Of a stretch of 15,827 bases of DNA, positions 15,656 through 15,827 are shown piece by piece. How positions within the stretch are numbered: position 1 is the stretch's first letter; every line of letters starts with the position of its first letter. The notes beneath the pieces were generated by a model. The model ran no database searches, was not told the DNA's origin, and saw nothing but the letters and a program-made list of their open reading frames with translations. The position numbers were made by a program, and so were the translations under genes. The stretch lies in the NCBI GenBank assembly GCA_045595425.1, contig JAZOAL010000029.1, positions 1 to 15,827 on the forward strand, given 5' to 3'. Origin of the DNA: SIG710 sp045595425. GTDB lineage: Bacteria; Bacillota; Clostridia; Oscillospirales; CAG-272.

Positions 15656-15786
15656 AGGGTACGGATGTTCTTGAAATGGGAACAGACGGCGAAAACGCAT
15701 TTGATATCATTACTATAGCAAATGACGGAAGAATCGTTTGCACCAGAATAGGCGCAGGCGAAAGCAGAGAATTTATGTATCAGTAA
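15655..15786 (+). pseudogene. C-terminal remnant of a probable metallophosphoesterase
   Basis: From about 15655 the + strand reads GTDVLEMGTDGENAFDII and then RIVCTRIGAGESREFMYQ to TAA at 15784-15786. The string 'DV...GTDG..AFDI.T......I..TRIGAG..R.F.Y' matches the usual C-terminal end of calcineurin-like phosphoesterases from Clostridia, as far as I recall the family. Upstream the frame runs into antisense AraC sequence and has no start codon. Only about 43 residues remain, with none of the metal-binding motifs. The remaining 41 bases of the window hold no recognised feature; GGGGCTGTCTCATCA may be the first arm of a terminator cut off by the edge. Confidence 0.55.
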
Positions 15787-15827
15787 TATTTTTTCTGGCA
15801 AACGGGGCTGTCTCATCAAATCGATGA

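Overview
The window looks like chromosome from a low-to-moderate GC anaerobic Firmicute of the class Clostridia, probably a gut Oscillospiraceae or related lineage. The basis is strong AGGAGG-type ribosome sites, consensus TTGACA/TATAAT promoters, an ECF sigma factor with a membrane anti-sigma partner, a BlaI/BlaR1-like pair, an S-layer-anchored giant surface protein and a meso-diaminopimelate dehydrogenase. The species is not determinable from the sequence alone.

Left part (1-2138): the 3' end of an ECF sigma factor gene overlaps by ATGA the gene of its probable anti-sigma factor (single membrane span, DUF4367-like part), closed by a clean terminator. It is followed by about 490 bp without genes. 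This stretch holds a 340-bp composite inverted-repeat element: 16-bp terminal repeats, a perfect 30-bp internal inverted repeat and a third related hairpin.

Middle left (2139-6831): a consensus promoter overlapped by two TTAACC/GGTTA half-site palindromes drives a BlaI/MecI-type repressor and, 2 bp later, an unusually long M56 (BlaR1/MecR1-like) membrane metalloprotease. Its extracellular part is not a penicillin-binding domain. It is an internally duplicated, beta-rich, propeller-like domain that follows a lipoprotein-signal-like membrane segment. A separate promoter, with a terminator-like hairpin in its leader, precedes a single-span membrane protein of unknown function. Several strong hairpins end the convergent units at 6868-7093.

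Centre (7114-12825, minus strand): a roughly 1,900-residue surface protein gene. In order it encodes a signal peptide, a von Willebrand A domain with a large Tyr-rich insert, seven InlB-type B-repeats alternating with YxVEHY repeats, a CnaB-like domain with predicted isopeptide residues, three SLH domains and a short tail. The reading frame is broken twice, at an A8 tract right after the start codon and at an AAA run near base 9998. Each break is repaired by a single-base change and the two cancel each other, so this is either a phase-variable or recently inactivated gene, or a sequencing artefact.

Right part (12826-15827): a divergent promoter pair, an SDR oxidoreductase (+), a bidirectional terminator, meso-DAP dehydrogenase (ddh, minus; lysine and peptidoglycan precursor synthesis), and then a scar. 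The scar joins the C-terminal DNA-binding half of an AraC regulator, itself interrupted by an amber codon, head-on to the C-terminal end of what looks like a metallophosphoesterase. Both are headless remnants meeting near base 15655.
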